From Flavobacteriales bacterium (GTDB taxonomy: Bacteria; Bacteroidota; Bacteroidia; Flavobacteriales; JADGDT01): DNA of 7,376 bases. The notes below the pieces were generated by a model. That model did not search any database. It worked only from the letters and a program-made list of their open reading frames with translations, and was not told the origin of the DNA. The position numbers were made by a program, and so were the translations under genes. Below, piece by piece: positions 6,811 to 7,376 of the stretch (position 1 is the stretch's first letter; each line of letters opens with the position of its first letter). Location of the stretch: contig JAGLEB010000124.1 in the NCBI GenBank assembly GCA_023145275.1, positions 1 through 7,376 on the forward strand, read 5' to 3'.

Positions 6811-7376
6811 ATGGGTTACAATATCAAACCAGGAGTAGCGACAGGAGAAGCTGTTCAAGAACTTTTCAAATTAGCAAAAGAAAAAGGATTTGCTTTACCA
6901 GCTGTAAATGTAATTGGAACAAACTCTATGAACGCTGTTATGGAAACGGCTAGAGATCTTAATTCACCAGTAATTGTACAATTCTCTAACGGTGGAGCTG
7001 TATTTAATGCAGGTAAAGGTTTATCAAACGAAGGAGAGAAAGCTGCTATTTTAGGTGGTGTTTCTGGAGCTCAACACGTTCATAAATTAGCTGAGGCTTA
7101 CGGGATTCCTGTAATTATGCACACAGATCACGCTGCAAAAAAATTACTTCCTTGGATTGACGGATTACTTGATGCTAGTGAAGCAAACTTTAAAGCAACA
7201 GGAAAACCTTTATTTTCTTCTCACATGATTGATCTTTCTGAAGAGCCAATCGAAGAAAACATTGCACTTTGTAAGACTTACCTTGAGCGTATGAGCAAAA
7301 TGGGTATGACTTTAGAAATAGAATTAGGTATTACTGGAGGTGAAGAAGATGGTGTTGACAACTCTGATGTTGACGA
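6811..7376 (+). CDS. fbaA: Class II fructose-bisphosphate aldolase (partial, runs off right edge)
   Basis: The first 188 residues plus two bases of a class IIa aldolase, about half of the roughly 355-residue family length. It cleaves fructose 1,6-bisphosphate into glyceraldehyde 3-phosphate and dihydroxyacetone phosphate, and works in reverse in gluconeogenesis, in the cytoplasm with a catalytic zinc. The sequence closely follows E. coli FbaA: KPGVATG, GFALPAVNV, PVIVQFSNGGA, the HTDH motif with catalytic Asp106 and zinc ligand His107, KKLLPWIDGLLDA, GKPLFSSHMIDLSEE, and MTLEIELGITGGEEDG holding Glu171 (equivalent to zinc-site Glu174) and the Glu178/Glu179 pair. The residue after the zinc-ligand His is Ala108, where E. 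coli has Cys. The start at ATG 6811 matches the family's N-terminus; it has no Shine-Dalgarno sequence but an A/T-rich leader. The remaining zinc ligands lie beyond the window. Confidence 0.97.
   Translation, partial: MGYNIKPGVATGEAVQELFKLAKEKGFALPAVNVIGTNSMNAVMETARDLNSPVIVQFSNGGAVFNAGKGLSNEGEKAAILGGVSGAQHVHKLAEAYGIPVIMHTDHAAKKLLPWIDGLLDASEANFKATGKPLFSSHMIDLSEEPIEENIALCKTYLERMSKMGMTLEIELGITGGEEDGVDNSDVD

Noticed and set aside
1..7376. Mobile elements, CRISPR arrays, tRNA/rRNA genes, toxin-antitoxin or defence systems
   Set aside because: I read both strands and found no transposase-like frame, direct-repeat array, tRNA-like fold or defence-type gene; the gene content looks like ordinary chromosome.

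Overview
The window looks like chromosomal DNA of a Bacteroidota bacterium, most likely a flavobacterium or close relative. Four things point there: AT-rich DNA; start codons preceded by A/T-rich leaders rather than Shine-Dalgarno sequences; perfect matches to the Bacteroidota -7 promoter box (TAnnTTTG) upstream of two genes; and a secreted protein ending in a type IX secretion system (T9SS) type A sorting domain. A class II fructose-bisphosphate aldolase of the usual Bacteroidota/enterobacterial long type also fits.

Layout. Bases 3-119 hold the last 38 codons of an unidentified plus-strand gene. Bases 195-2150 (+) encode a large secreted protein: signal peptide, FN3-like domain, a gingipain (C25)-like core that seems to lack the catalytic His/Cys pair, a second FN3-like domain and a T9SS tail. 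It converges on a minus-strand gene (2460-4778) for an eight-heme c-type cytochrome lipoprotein with a HEAT-like and TPR C-terminal half. A strong palindromic, probably bidirectional terminator (2364-2404) lies between them. A 371-bp gap (4779-5149) with several GGTTA repeats separates the cytochrome from a second minus-strand gene (5150-6538), a class 3-type aldehyde dehydrogenase. Divergent from that, at 6811, begins fbaA, which runs off the right edge.

How the genes relate. The intact genes seem to be separate transcription units: two convergent, two in tandem with a long gap, two divergent. Two products are predicted to act outside the cytoplasm: the T9SS cargo protein, and the multiheme lipoprotein in the periplasm or at an outer-membrane face. 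The other two are cytoplasmic housekeeping enzymes (aldehyde oxidation; glycolysis/gluconeogenesis). I see no mobile element, CRISPR array, RNA gene or defence system. The points most worth a second look are the apparently catalytically dead C25-like core and the octaheme-HEAT-TPR protein, whose electron partner is unknown.
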